A DNA stretch of 56,724 nucleotides. Source: an uncultured Clostridia bacterium. GTDB taxonomy: Bacteria; Bacillota; Clostridia; UBA1381. Every line of letters begins with the position of its first letter. Position 1 is the stretch's first letter. The notes beneath the pieces were generated by a model. That model was not told the origin of the DNA. It was given only the letters and a program-made list of their open reading frames with translations, and searched no databases. This document shows positions 18,201-26,958 of this stretch, piece by piece. Location of the stretch: assembly GCA_944390955.1 (NCBI GenBank), contig CALXRY010000228.1:1-56724 (forward strand), read 5' to 3'. The translations under genes and the position numbers were made by a program.

Positions 18201-19602
18201 TCGTATAAGAGTGCGCTCGCTCAAGGCCGCGATCAAGGAGAGAGCAGACAATAATTTCGTTCCGCACAAGATAGAAGATTATACGCTCAACCGCGTGCAG
18301 TTTACCGAGGAGGAGCGCAAAAAGCATACGATGATATTCCCGCAGATGAGTCCGACGCATTTCCGATTGTTCGAGGCCGTGTTGCGCGTAAACGGCTATA
18401 ATGCCGTATGCCTTGAGAGCGTAACTCCCGAGGACGTCGAGGCAGGGCTTAAGAGCGTAAACAACGATGCATGCTATCCGTCGATAATCGTTGTCGGGCA
18501 GCTTGTGAACGCATTCATAAGCGGACGCTGCGACCCGGACAACACAACAGTTATGATAACTCAGACCGGCGGAGGCTGCCGTGCCACAAACTACATAGCC
18601 TTCCTCAGAAAGGCACTCAAGGAGGCCGGCTATCCGCAGGTACCGGTGCTGTCTCTGAACGTTTCCGGTCTTGAGGGCAATCCGGGTTTCAAGCTCACAC
18701 CTAAGCTGATGGACGGACTCGTTAAGGCGTGCACCTGGGGAGACCTGCTGCTGACCGTTACGCTGAGGATACGTCCATATGAGATAAACAGCGGCGAAAC
18801 TGACAGGATGTACGACAAATGGCAGCAAAGGCTTTATAACGATATAGTTTCAAACAACAGAAAAAATACGAAGCTAAAGAAAGTAATAGACGAGATTGTA
18901 GACGATTTTGACAGCATAGAAATAGACGAAAGCATAAAGAAGCCGAAGGTCGGAGTAGTCGGAGAGATACTTGTAAAATTCCATCCGGACGCAAACAACA
19001 ATATAATCGACGTTATAGAGCGCGAGGGCGGTGAAGCTGTAATGCCGGGGCTTGCAGACTTTATGCTGTACTGCCTGTACGGAGCCAACTTCAAGCGAGA
19101 TAATCTCGGCACCAAGTCGACGTCGGCAATGCTCTGCAATCTCGGTATATGGGCAATAGAAAGCTACAGAAAGCATATGGTGAAGGTGCTTTCGGAGCGT
19201 CCGAAATTTGCATCGCGCGCACCGAAACATATAAGAGATATAGCTCACGGAGCCGAAAGAGTGCTTCAGCTCGGTCACAGCACGGGTGAGGGATGGTTCC
19301 TTACGGGTGAGATGATAGAGCTTATCGAAAGCGGCGTTCCGAACATTGCGTGTGTTCAGCCGTTTGCATGTCTGCCGAACCACGTTACCGGAAAAGGCAT
19401 GATAAAGGAATTGAGACGCCAGTTCCCGCAGGCCAATATCGTGGCTGTCGACTACGACCCGGGAGCAAGCGAGGTCAACCAGCTTAACAGAATAAAGCTG
19501 ATGATTGCCGTAGCGTTTGAAAATCTTGAAAAGGAAACGGAAGAGGAAGAGCACAAAGAGACTGCGGTATATACGCCGCAGGCGTCTGCCGAAAGAGTAT
19601 AA
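15292..19602 (+). CDS. Large acyl-CoA dehydratase activase-like ATPase (two BcrAD/BadFG domains, DUF2229)
   Basis: Related to the ATP-hydrolysing [4Fe-4S] activators (HgdC/FldI, BadF/G) of 2-hydroxyacyl-CoA dehydratases and benzoyl-CoA reductases. At 1436 residues it is far larger than HgdC (about 260) and has two activase domains: the first from [14 protein letters not shown] (about 7-20) with cluster-type [11 protein letters not shown] (C127), the second from [15 protein letters not shown] (about 320) with [11 protein letters not shown] (C446, C450). A Cys motif [10 protein letters not shown] (606-615) follows, then a DUF2229-like part and a C-terminal dehydratase-subunit-like part ([28 protein letters not shown]). 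AAGGAGG precedes the ATG. Long multi-domain homologues are widespread in Clostridia, mostly without known substrate. No dehydratase, transferase or electron-transfer gene is adjacent, so its reaction is unknown. Confidence 0.85.
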   Translation: MTETGILHMGIDVGSTTVKVVVIDEAKNILFSEYRRHFSDIKSTVAELFKEVYDTIGERRFTVVITGSGGLLLSNSLGLPFVQEVIANKAAITEFLPETDVVIELGGEDAKILYLSGGLEQRMNGTCAGGTGSFIDQMSILLKTDAAGLNALAEKHTIIYPIAARCGVFAKSDVQPLLNEGAAKEDVAASILQAVVTQTISGLAQGRPIKGNIVFLGGPLHFLPQLRRQFEETLKDNAKSFTTPENAQLFVAIGAALMYDKKSVTTLPELIESMKHAKDADTEITRIRKLFLNDEEREEFFERHSKHVAKRGDIKKAKGPVFLGLDVGSTTIKAALIDENSNILYTYYGKNEGSPITSGINILRDMYSQLPKEAFIANACTTGYGELLLKTAFRINEGEIETIAHYKAANHFSPGVDFIIDIGGQDMKCMKIKNGVIDSIMLNEACSSGCGSFIQTFAEGLGMDTISFSKEALTADNPVDLGTRCTVFMNSRVKQAQKEGATVGDISAGLSYSVVRNALYKVIKLRDPDLMGDNIVVQGGTFNNNAILRCFELLTGKNVVRPDIAGIMGAFGSAIIAHERWDGGECDILAADELDEFKFKTSLTRCKKCSNHCQLTITDFGDGGRFVSGNRCERGAGLERPKNKLPNLFDYKYKRVFDYTPLPLENAPMGEIGLPRVLNMYENYPLWFTIFTELGFRVRISGRSSHDMYEKGIESIPSESACYPAKLVHGHIQDLIDKGIKTIFYPCIPYEQIEYSDAGNHFNCPMVTSYPEVIYNNMDSVRAPGMKFIYPFLNLADKPSFKRQMFKTFGSYGFTKEVIDKACDKGFEELQNFKHDIRTKGEETLQWLEDNDKLGIVLAGRPYHIDPEIHHGIPDMVNSLGFAVLTEDSVAHLGHLQRDIRVVDQWAYHTRLYEAAAEVIKNNRLELIQLNSFGCGLDAVTTDQVQEILQSNEKIYTTLKIDEVSNLGTARIRVRSLKAAIKERADNNFVPHKIEDYTLNRVQFTEEERKKHTMIFPQMSPTHFRLFEAVLRVNGYNAVCLESVTPEDVEAGLKSVNNDACYPSIIVVGQLVNAFISGRCDPDNTTVMITQTGGGCRATNYIAFLRKALKEAGYPQVPVLSLNVSGLEGNPGFKLTPKLMDGLVKACTWGDLLLTVTLRIRPYEINSGETDRMYDKWQQRLYNDIVSNNRKNTKLKKVIDEIVDDFDSIEIDESIKKPKVGVVGEILVKFHPDANNNIIDVIEREGGEAVMPGLADFMLYCLYGANFKRDNLGTKSTSAMLCNLGIWAIESYRKHMVKVLSERPKFASRAPKHIRDIAHGAERVLQLGHSTGEGWFLTGEMIELIESGVPNIACVQPFACLPNHVTGKGMIKELRRQFPQANIVAVDYDPGASEVNQLNRIKLMIAVAFENLEKETEEEEHKETAVYTPQASAERV

Positions 19603-19622
19603 GCTGTTAAGAGTATAAAAAT

Positions 19623-19656
19623 ATGGGGCTGCTTCGCTGAAATCAAGCAGCCCCAT
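19623..19656. terminator. Bidirectional terminator between activase and reductase genes
   Basis: ATGGGGCTGCTT pairs with AAGCAGCCCCAT around a 10-base loop. On the minus strand it is followed by ATTTTTAT, making it a good terminator for the reductase; it stands 20 bases past the activase stop and probably serves both convergent genes. Confidence 0.75.
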
Positions 19657-19699
19657 ACACATATGCAATTCTTAATATGGAATCTATTTTTATATAAGC

Positions 19700-21370
19700 C
19701 TATCTGCACTCCGTGCATATATATTCGGGAACGGTGCGTTCATTGACGACCGACTCGTAAAGCCTCCAGCCGCCTGCAAGGTTATAGCAGTCATAGCCGC
19801 TGCCCGTCAGTATGCGGCAGGCTATATAGCTGCGCAGACCGCTGTGGCAGTGCACATATATGGGCTTGTCCTTGGTAAGACTGTCAAGGTTTTCCCTGAG
19901 TGAATCGAGAGGGATATTCATAAAGCCGTCTATACTTCCGCGCGATACCTCAACAGGAGTGCGGACATCAAGCAGCGTAACACTTCCGTCACGCGGGAGC
20001 TTTTCCACATCATCCCAGAAGAACTGCTTGACCTTGCCGGTCACGATATTTTCGGCAACGAAGCCAAGCATATTAACAGGGTCCTTTGCACTTCCGAACG
20101 GCGGAGCATAGCAAAGTTCAAGCTCCGTCAGATCGGTCACCTTTGCGCCGAACCTTATCGCGGACGCTATTACGTCAAGACGCTTGTCCACGCCGTCAAA
20201 GCCGACTATCTGAGCGCCTATCAGCTTAAGCGTCTTCTTATCCCACAGCGCCTTTATCGACATATTGGCTCCTCCCGGATAATATGACGCATGGGACGCC
20301 GAATAAGTATAAATCTTGTCATATTCTATCCCTGCGGCAGCCGCACTCTTTTCGTTAAGGCCTGTCGTTGCGACAGTCATATCAAACACCTTAAGCACGG
20401 CGGAGCCCTGCGTTCCCGTATATTCGGAATCGAAGCCCGCAATATTGTCCGCCGCGATGCGCCCCTGCTTGTTTGCGGGTCCCGCAAGCGGTATGAACGC
20501 GGGCTTTCCGGTAATGAAATCAGAAACTTCGACCGCGTCGCCGACGGCATAGATTCCGTCGATATTTGTGCGCATATGAGCGTCTGTTATGATGCTCCCG
20601 CGGCTGTTCGTGCTTATGCCGCAGTTTCTTGCAAGCGATGTTTCGGGGCGAACGCCTACAGACATTATCACCATATCGGCAGGTATGCTGCCGTTCTGCA
20701 GGATAACGGTATTGCCGTCTATCGCGCTTATGCCGTTGTTCAGAGCGAGCTTTATGCCCTTATTCCTGATATATCTGTGAACATCTGCGGCCATATCAAA
20801 ATCGAGCGGAGCGATAAGATGGTCTGCAAGCTCGGCTATCGTAACGTCAAGCCCGGCATTCACGAGATTCTCGGCCATCTCAACGCCGATATAGCCTCCG
20901 CCCACAACAACGGCAGTCCTAGGCTTTTTCTCGTCGATATACGCCTTTATCGCGAACGTATCGGGGATATTGCGGAGAGTGAACACATTTTCTCCGTCCG
21001 CGCCGTCTATATTAGGTCTTATTGGCTCCGCGCCCGGTGAAAGAATAAGGCTGTCATAATTCTCCGTATACACCTCTCCAGTGGCGAGGTTTCTGACTGT
21101 TAGGGTCTTTGCCTCGGGGTCGATCTTTACGGCCTCGTTAAACACGCGCACGTCTATGCGAAACCGCGCCCTGAAGCTTTCCGGAGTCTGAAGCGTGAGA
21201 CTGCCCTTTTGCGTTATCACGCCGCCTATATAATACGGGAGCCCGCAGTTTGCAAACGATACGTATTCGCCGCGCTCAAGTATGATTATCTCGTCCTGTT
21301 CTTTTAGCCTGCGGAGCCTTGCGGCAGCCGACGCGCCGCCGGCAACTCCGCCTACGATAATAGTTTTCAT
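19700..21370 (-). CDS. CoA-disulfide reductase with C-terminal rhodanese domain
   Basis: FAD and NAD(P)H-dependent reductase of CoA-disulfide or per/polysulfides. The protein (556 residues from ATG 21370) starts with the dinucleotide fold TIIVGGVAGGASAAARLRR, has the single redox cysteine in SFANCGLPYYIGG (C42), a second nucleotide fold (AVVVGGGYIGVEMAENL), GIYAVGDAVE for FAD, and a C-terminal rhodanese domain with active-site Cys in HCHSGLRSYIA (C508). This architecture is the CoADR-RHD type, linked to sulfane sulfur or oxidative stress metabolism. It ends with an extra CTEC motif. In-frame upstream starts at 21403/21400 exist with a weak ribosome site; the ATG used here matches the family N-terminus. 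Divergent from a Crp/Fnr regulator. Confidence 0.9.
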   Translation of the reverse strand: MKTIIVGGVAGGASAAARLRRLKEQDEIIILERGEYVSFANCGLPYYIGGVITQKGSLTLQTPESFRARFRIDVRVFNEAVKIDPEAKTLTVRNLATGEVYTENYDSLILSPGAEPIRPNIDGADGENVFTLRNIPDTFAIKAYIDEKKPRTAVVVGGGYIGVEMAENLVNAGLDVTIAELADHLIAPLDFDMAADVHRYIRNKGIKLALNNGISAIDGNTVILQNGSIPADMVIMSVGVRPETSLARNCGISTNSRGSIITDAHMRTNIDGIYAVGDAVEVSDFITGKPAFIPLAGPANKQGRIAADNIAGFDSEYTGTQGSAVLKVFDMTVATTGLNEKSAAAAGIEYDKIYTYSASHASYYPGGANMSIKALWDKKTLKLIGAQIVGFDGVDKRLDVIASAIRFGAKVTDLTELELCYAPPFGSAKDPVNMLGFVAENIVTGKVKQFFWDDVEKLPRDGSVTLLDVRTPVEVSRGSIDGFMNIPLDSLRENLDSLTKDKPIYVHCHSGLRSYIACRILTGSGYDCYNLAGGWRLYESVVNERTVPEYICTECR

Positions 21371-21485
21371 GGTAACCACTGCCTTTCTGCCCGCAGACAT
21401 CACCTTGCGGCGCCGGGCCGCGGGCTGCCGGACGCCGGATTTTACCGGGGCATGATATGCCCCTTTGAAAGGAGATCACTTCACA

Positions 21486-22160
21486 ATGGAAAGAAATATG
21501 TTTGAACCTGTCTTTAAGGATATCTTCCCGTTCTGGGAAAATATCTCCGATGACGACAAGGAATATATCTGCTGTAATTCGCGTGCCTTTACATATCCCA
21601 AGGGCACAAGCGTCCATGACGGCGATGAATGCTCAGGCGTTATTTTTGTCCGTTCCGGCTGCCTTCGGGTGTATATAATGTCGGAGGAGGGAAAGGAAAT
21701 AACGCTTTACCGCCTATATGACGGGGATATGTGCATGCTTTCGGCCTCATGCGTTCTGAAATCCATCACATTCGATGTATTCGTCAGCGCAGAGGAAAAC
21801 AGCGAATGCTGCGTAATAAGCGGTCCGGCATTTGCCGCGGTATCCGAGCGCAATCCCAATATAAAGATATTCGCGCTTGAAACTGCCGTCTCACGTTTTT
21901 CGGATGTAATGTGGGTAATGCAGCAGATACTTTTTATGAGTATGGATAAAAGGCTCGCTATTTTCCTATCCGATGAGATATCAAGAACAGGCTCCGATAC
22001 AGTCGCGCTAACTCACGAGCAGATAGCCAAATATATAGGCTCCGCCCGTGAGGTAGTATCGCGCACGCTTAAATATTTTGCCGGAGAGGGGATCGTCGAG
22101 GTTACGCGCAGGGGCGTAAAAATTCTCGACAAAAAACGTCTCCGCGCCTTAACCCTCTAA
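21486..22160 (+). CDS. Crp/Fnr family transcriptional regulator
   Basis: A 224-residue protein with an N-terminal cyclic-nucleotide-binding-type beta-barrel (about 10-125, CSGVIFVRSGCLRVYIMSEEG), a long dimerisation helix (about 130-150), and a C-terminal winged helix (DTVALTHEQIAKYIGSAREV, then VSRTLKYFAGEGIVEVTRRG). The N-terminal half has scattered Cys but not the CxxCxxC pattern of FNR iron-sulfur sensors, so the effector is unclear. The ATG at 21486 has AAAGGAG 11 bases ahead. It is divergent from the CoA-disulfide reductase and convergent with thioredoxin (12-base overlap at the ends), so a role in redox control of its neighbours is a reasonable inference. Confidence 0.88.
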   Translation: MERNMFEPVFKDIFPFWENISDDDKEYICCNSRAFTYPKGTSVHDGDECSGVIFVRSGCLRVYIMSEEGKEITLYRLYDGDMCMLSASCVLKSITFDVFVSAEENSECCVISGPAFAAVSERNPNIKIFALETAVSRFSDVMWVMQQILFMSMDKRLAIFLSDEISRTGSDTVALTHEQIAKYIGSAREVVSRTLKYFAGEGIVEVTRRGVKILDKKRLRALTL

Positions 22161-22457
22161 CATATCGAGTATCTGATCCTTTGGTCTTGCTCCGACGGAT
22201 TTATTTGCAACTTTTCCGTCCTTCAGCACAACGAGCGTCGGTATGCTCATAACGCCGAACATCTGAGCAAGCTCCGTTTCGTTGTCGATGTTTATTTTTC
22301 CGACCGTGTACTGCGGATTTTCCTCGGCTATCTCATCAACGATAGGCGAGACCATGCGGCACGGTCCGCACCAATCTGCATAAAAGTCGAGCAGCACGGT
22401 CCTGCCGCTATTTTTTATTTCCTCAAAATTATTTTTATTCACTGTTATTACTGACAT
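22149..22457 (-). CDS. trxA: Thioredoxin
   Basis: A 102-residue thioredoxin with the canonical active site WCGPCRM (C30, C33), the cis-proline segment MSIPTLVVLKDG and the usual C-terminal helix. It reduces protein disulfides in the cytoplasm. GGAGG stands 8 bases ahead of the ATG. The last 12 bases overlap the end of the convergent Crp/Fnr gene, so no terminator separates them. The link to the adjacent reductase is by position only; a thioredoxin reductase gene is not in the window. Confidence 0.95.
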   Translation of the reverse strand: MSVITVNKNNFEEIKNSGRTVLLDFYADWCGPCRMVSPIVDEIAEENPQYTVGKINIDNETELAQMFGVMSIPTLVVLKDGKVANKSVGARPKDQILDMLEG

Positions 22458-22638
22458 GATTATTCCTCCCTTTCGGTTATTTTATGATTAAATTATACTC
22501 TTGTCCGCGATATTTTTCCGTGACAAAATCACATTTCCACATTTAAACGCAAAAACAGGGGGCAGACAACTTTCCGTACCTCATTATACCGCACAAAAAT
22601 ATATGTCCGCACCCCATCAGGCTTACTGTGATCATTTT

Positions 22639-23322
22639 TTATTCCGTTATAAGTCTGTAATATTCCTCCTTCATATACCCCCGCAGCTCCGAAAGGCGCA
22701 GCGGAAACTCTACAAATCCCCTTGCATAGTACGACAGCTCATACGGCTGGTAGTATATCACAAGATCGGTGTCCGTGATATAAAAATCCTGCTCCGGCTT
22801 TATGACAGGCTCCGCCCAAAGCTCCGAGTATTCCTCCGGATTCTTTTCCCTCAGCTCGCGTATCATTCTGTTGAGCGTTTCCTCATAGCCTTCCTCGGCA
22901 AACAGATCGCCAAGCTTGATTTCCTTTTGAGCAAGCGTATCGATATTGCGCGTTTTTCTGAGAGTCATGCCGTGTGCGCCGCCCGTATACGTATACTGCT
23001 CCTCAACGGCGCTTATAAAATCGTTTTTATTGTATTTTACGTCCTGAGTTGTCTGCAGCACGCTCTTCTGGCTTATCTCTCCGGCAACCTCCTTCGCCTC
23101 CGAGTCAAAGCCCGCAGCCGTATCCTCGGCCTCCTGCCTGAGCTCAGCGTTATACGCCTCCGAAAATTCCTTTGCCCCTGGAATATCTATCTCAAGTATC
23201 TGCATACTTACTTCCGAATAATCGGTCTCATACTCCTCCGAAACGATGTTTACCGCCGTCTGCGCAGCGCATGCCGAAATGATCAGCGCCGCAGCAGGAA
23301 CAAATATCCTCCGCCACCTCAT
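22639..23322 (-). CDS. DUF4163/DUF3298 (PdaC/RsiV-like) lipoprotein
   Basis: A 227-residue exported protein. The N-terminus has a charged start, a hydrophobic stretch and a lipobox-like IISAC (about residues 14-18), so it is probably membrane-anchored by lipid. The rest matches the DUF4163-DUF3298 pair known from PdaC and RsiV: a helical Asn-Ala-Glu-rich first half (FSEAYNAELRQEAED), then YTYTGGAHGMTLRKTRNID and KEIKLGDLFAEEGYE. RsiV members bind lysozyme; no sigma factor gene is adjacent here and there is no cytoplasmic anti-sigma domain, so that role is unlikely. It lies 28 bases after spoIVA on the same strand and may be co-transcribed in the mother cell. Exact function unknown. Confidence 0.75.
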   Translation of the reverse strand: MRWRRIFVPAAALIISACAAQTAVNIVSEEYETDYSEVSMQILEIDIPGAKEFSEAYNAELRQEAEDTAAGFDSEAKEVAGEISQKSVLQTTQDVKYNKNDFISAVEEQYTYTGGAHGMTLRKTRNIDTLAQKEIKLGDLFAEEGYEETLNRMIRELREKNPEEYSELWAEPVIKPEQDFYITDTDLVIYYQPYELSYYARGFVEFPLRLSELRGYMKEEYYRLITE

Positions 23323-23350
23323 CAGATTCCCCCATTCCGACGATCTTTAT

Positions 23351-24829
23351 TTATAAGATTATACAGATCAGACCTCCGCTTCCTTCATTGATGATCTTCT
23401 GCAGGGTATCACGTATTTTATTTCGTGCATCCTCCGGCATTTTTGAGAGCTTGTTGTTCAGTCCCTCGTTCACAAGCTCATAAAGCGATTTGCCGAAAAT
23501 ATTGCTTTCCCATATCTTTGACGGGTTAGTTTCAAATTCCGACAGCAGATAATGAACAAGCTCCTCCGACTGCTTCTCCGTTCCGACTATCGGGCTGACC
23601 TCTGTTTCTATGTCGGCGCGTATCATATGTATTGACGGAGCCGAGGCCTTTAGCTTTACGCCGTAGCGCCCACCCTGCTTTACTATCTTCGGCTCATCGA
23701 GCGTCAGCTCCTCTGTAGACGGCGATACTACGCCGTAGCCCTTTTCGCGTACCTCATGCAGCGCAAACGATATGCGGTCGTACTCCTTCTTCATTTCCGC
23801 CAGGCTGCACAGAAGCTCCATGAGCTCCTCCTCGCCGTCTATCTCAAAGCCCGTCATCTCTCCGAGAGTTTTGTAATACAGCGCAGACGGCACCTCTACA
23901 TTTATCTTTACGGTGCCCTCACCGAGGTCCATATATTCTATTTCCGAACGGCTTATGTATTCACATTCCGCAAGCGAATCGCAGAGCTGCCTTGCATGGC
24001 GCACCTTTGATACGTCTGCTATTCTTTCGATTATTTCGTTATACACCCCGCTTTTCAGCGGATGCTGCATATCGAGGCTCTCGAGCCAGTTCGGGATATG
24101 CAGGTCTATTTCCTTGAGCGGAAATTCAAAAAGGACCGTTTCTATTATCCCGTACACGTCCTTCTCGGTCAGCTCCGCACAGTTTACGGCGATTACAGGC
24201 ACCTTATGCGCCGCCTCAAGCTCGCTCCTCAGCTTCTGGGCATACTCGCTTTCGGGCTCCGCCGAATTAAGCAGCACCGCAAACGGCTTATTTATCGCCT
24301 TGAGCTCGTTTATAACGCGGTTTTCCGCGGGGATATAGTCGTCTCTCGAAATATCTGTAATGCTTCCGTCGGTCGTTACGACGAGCCCTATCGTCGAATG
24401 CTCCGTTATGACCTTTTTTGTGCCGAGCTCCGCCGCCTCGTTAAACGGTATCGGGTGGTCAAACCACGGCGTGTTCACCATCCGCGGCTCGTTCTCCTCA
24501 AAATAGCCGAGCGAGCTGTCGACTATGTAGCCTACGCAGTCTATCATTCTTACACGCAGATGAGCATTGTCGCCCATCGATATTTCCGCGGCCTCGTTCG
24601 GTATGAATTTCGGTTCGGTCGTCATTATCGTGCGCCCGGCCGCAGACTGCGGCAGCTCGTCGCGCGTCCTTTCCGCCTGATATACGTTATCCATATTCGG
24701 TATGACGAGCAGATCCATAAACTTCTTTATAAATGTGGACTTGCCCGTGCGCACAGGTCCCACCACGCCGATATAAACATCGCCGTGGTTGCGCTGCGCT
24801 ATATCTCTGTAAATATTGTACTCCTCCAA
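23351..24829 (-). CDS. spoIVA: Stage IV sporulation protein A, spore-coat ATPase
   Basis: Polymerises by ATP hydrolysis around the forespore to form the base layer of the spore coat; made in the mother cell under sigma E. The 492-residue protein has the family N-terminus (IYRDIAQRNHGDVYIGVVGP) with Walker A GPVRTGKST (24-32), the signature DCVGYIVDSSLGYFEE and MVNTPWFDHPIPFNEAAE, and the conserved C-terminal region ending GSGGLICIIL. Length equals the Bacillus protein. It begins with TTG at 24829 behind AGGAGG at 9 bases; no ATG is available. A sigma-E-like promoter lies upstream. Its presence shows the organism belongs to a spore-forming lineage. Confidence 0.97.
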   Translation of the reverse strand: MEEYNIYRDIAQRNHGDVYIGVVGPVRTGKSTFIKKFMDLLVIPNMDNVYQAERTRDELPQSAAGRTIMTTEPKFIPNEAAEISMGDNAHLRVRMIDCVGYIVDSSLGYFEENEPRMVNTPWFDHPIPFNEAAELGTKKVITEHSTIGLVVTTDGSITDISRDDYIPAENRVINELKAINKPFAVLLNSAEPESEYAQKLRSELEAAHKVPVIAVNCAELTEKDVYGIIETVLFEFPLKEIDLHIPNWLESLDMQHPLKSGVYNEIIERIADVSKVRHARQLCDSLAECEYISRSEIEYMDLGEGTVKINVEVPSALYYKTLGEMTGFEIDGEEELMELLCSLAEMKKEYDRISFALHEVREKGYGVVSPSTEELTLDEPKIVKQGGRYGVKLKASAPSIHMIRADIETEVSPIVGTEKQSEELVHYLLSEFETNPSKIWESNIFGKSLYELVNEGLNNKLSKMPEDARNKIRDTLQKIINEGSGGLICIIL

Positions 24830-24866
24830 TTCAAATTTCCTCCTTTTCGTTCGGACTTCTGTTATT

Positions 24867-24895
24867 ATGTATATGCCGGAAATTTATTTATATGT
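24867..24895 (-). promoter_or_regulatory. Candidate sigma-E promoter of spoIVA
   Basis: On the minus strand ACATATA (24895-24889), 13 bases, CATATACAT (24875-24867). This resembles the mother-cell sigma-E consensus (kmATATT / CATACAmT) with mismatches. Placement about 40 bases ahead of spoIVA supports it. Confidence 0.4.
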
Positions 24896-24905
24896 TAAAA
24901 AAATA

Positions 24906-24952
24906 AAAAAGCTGCAGGCATCATTTTGATTACATGATGCCTGCAGCTTTTT
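24906..24952 (-). terminator. Terminator of the two-component operon
   Basis: GCTGCAGGCATCAT (24911-24924) pairs perfectly with ATGATGCCTGCAGC (24934-24947), with T tracts (TTTTTTATTTTTTT) after it on the minus strand. It lies right after the histidine kinase stop and before the spoIVA promoter. Confidence 0.9.
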
Positions 24953-24957
24953 ATGCA

Positions 24958-26943
24958 TTATTCTACAGCCTTAAACTCAAGGATCACCTTGAACAGATCG
25001 CCGTCTGTCTTTACCCTGAAGTTTCCGCCGCAGGCCTCCGTATAGCTCTTCGCTATAGCAAGCCCGAGGCCGTTGCCCTCCTCGCTCCTTGACTTGTCGC
25101 CTCTTACGAACCTCTCGGTTATCTCGCCGTCGTCAAAGTCCATCTTATAGGAAGCGATATTCTTTAGCTCGATCACCGCTTTATCGCCATGCTTTTCGGC
25201 GTTTATATAGACCCTCGTTCCGCGAAGCGCATACTTGACGATATTATTCACAAGATTATTCATGACTCTCGACATCTTCCTGCCGTCCGCTGTTATGAAT
25301 ATATCGTCGTCCGTTTTAACGATAAAATCAAGGCACGATTCCTTTATCTCCCTGTCCTGCTCGCCGAGCGTCTGGCTTATCAGAAGCCCCGCGTCAAGGC
25401 GCTCAAGCTTTATCTCCTCGTTGCCGCTCTGTATCTTTGATATATCGAACAGGTCGGCGGTAAGATTCTTTAGCCTGTTGCTCTTCTTTTCGATTATCTT
25501 CACATAGTCGGCAGCCTCCTCGGGCTTTAGGTCCATTTCTGTCAGGAGCTTCGTATAATTGATTATCGACGTGAGCGGTGTTTTGAGGTCATGAGAAACG
25601 TTCGTTATAAGCTCCGTCTTCATTCGCTCCGCCCTGACCTTTTCCTCTACCGAAGCTGCCAGACCGACGCCTATCTCGTTTATGTCGTTTGCCAAATCCG
25701 CATAGTCGGGGCTTTTCAGGGTATCTATCTTATATGAAAGATTTCCGCCCTTTATCTCGCCAACGCCTTTCTTTATCGCGTCGAGGTCGCCGAATCTCAC
25801 AGCAAGCACAACACACGCCGCAAGGAATGCGATAAGCGCACCTACAGGTCCAAATATCAGCACTATAACAGTATATACTATAAGCGCTGCGGCTGCGGCC
25901 ATGCTCATTCTTTCGGAGGTGAGCCTCTTTATCGAGTCTTTTACCCTAACGGCGAGCCTCTTTATCCATCTCCATACGGCCTTGACGCCTCTCCACACGA
26001 AAAGCACCGCCCTGCATATTATGCTGCGCTTGAGGAACGTTCTGTTCTTCATATTGCGGACAGCGGACAGCGAAAGTGCGATCACCGCCGCAGCTGCGCA
26101 CGTTTCAACGCATGCCGCCGCAAATATCATTCCCGTTCCGGTACTCGGCACCGTATCCAATATCATCACCGCCGCAAGCAGCGTAAAGCCTATCGTTATA
26201 CCGGCTATAAGCAGCAGCGTTATCTCGACAAACATCCTGTCGATAAGAGCCATGTGTATTTCCGTATCATTGTATTTCCTGCCGCAGACGAACAGCAGAT
26301 ACACAAACGCCGCAAGCCCCGTCATAAACAGGAATACTATATTTCCGATTATATCATTAAATGATGTCCGCCATTCCGTGACAGCCGACTCGATACTCTC
26401 GGCATATTCGTCGCTGACCGCTATATATACCTTCATATTTTCGTCAGTCGGAATAACGCCGCAGTTTATCGGATTATCCAGATACACTTCACTCGGTGTG
26501 CTGTAATAGATATAGCGGTATTTCGAGTTCTTGTAATCATCTAATTCTTTGCCGGTATCGAGCTTGACATCGCCTATCTCGATATAATAGTCGACCGCTC
26601 CTTCCGGATAATACGACTCTGTAAAGCCGATATTTTGTCTGAGCTGTGCCTCCCTGTCCTCGGGGCTCTCCGCCGTCTCGGAGTCGGACGAATCCTCATA
26701 ATAATCGTCAGCAGTGTTTTCGCTGTCAAACGTATCGTAGCAATACGAATTGACCGAAGCGAATATGTCTATCGCAGGCATAGCCGCTTCGCGCTCCGGA
26801 TCATTCAGATAAGCGATATTTTCATAATTATCCATATGGTCCGCAGCAAATTCTCCGACCACGCAGACCGCCGTAAACACCGCCGCAAGGCATATCAGAA
26901 ACGCCACGGCTTTTGTTATATTTGAATATACTACCCTTTTCAT
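24958..26943 (-). CDS. Membrane sensor histidine kinase
   Basis: A 661-residue kinase pairing with the OmpR-type regulator just upstream. It has one N-terminal membrane helix (about 11-33), an extracytoplasmic region of about 170 residues rich in Asp/Glu and Tyr, then a group of membrane helices (about 205-295 and 345-385), a HisKA domain with the phosphorylated His in TNVSHDLKTPLTS, and an HATPase domain (NNLVNNIVKYAL, then GNGLGLAIAKSYTEACGG). The multi-helix middle is unusual compared with two-helix kinases and resembles the YbdK/VanS-neighbour kinases of Clostridia. ATG 26943 follows AAGGGAG at 9 bases. Starts 15 bases after the regulator. Confidence 0.93.
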   Translation of the reverse strand: MKRVVYSNITKAVAFLICLAAVFTAVCVVGEFAADHMDNYENIAYLNDPEREAAMPAIDIFASVNSYCYDTFDSENTADDYYEDSSDSETAESPEDREAQLRQNIGFTESYYPEGAVDYYIEIGDVKLDTGKELDDYKNSKYRYIYYSTPSEVYLDNPINCGVIPTDENMKVYIAVSDEYAESIESAVTEWRTSFNDIIGNIVFLFMTGLAAFVYLLFVCGRKYNDTEIHMALIDRMFVEITLLLIAGITIGFTLLAAVMILDTVPSTGTGMIFAAACVETCAAAAVIALSLSAVRNMKNRTFLKRSIICRAVLFVWRGVKAVWRWIKRLAVRVKDSIKRLTSERMSMAAAAALIVYTVIVLIFGPVGALIAFLAACVVLAVRFGDLDAIKKGVGEIKGGNLSYKIDTLKSPDYADLANDINEIGVGLAASVEEKVRAERMKTELITNVSHDLKTPLTSIINYTKLLTEMDLKPEEAADYVKIIEKKSNRLKNLTADLFDISKIQSGNEEIKLERLDAGLLISQTLGEQDREIKESCLDFIVKTDDDIFITADGRKMSRVMNNLVNNIVKYALRGTRVYINAEKHGDKAVIELKNIASYKMDFDDGEITERFVRGDKSRSEEGNGLGLAIAKSYTEACGGNFRVKTDGDLFKVILEFKAVE

Positions 26944-26958
26944 AGCCAAATCTCCCTT

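Noticed and set aside
21447-21463. Palindrome GGGGCAT-GAT-ATGCCCC as a Crp/Fnr binding site
   Set aside because: Sequence does not resemble TGTGA-N6-TCACA or FNR boxes; kept only as a possible leader hairpin.
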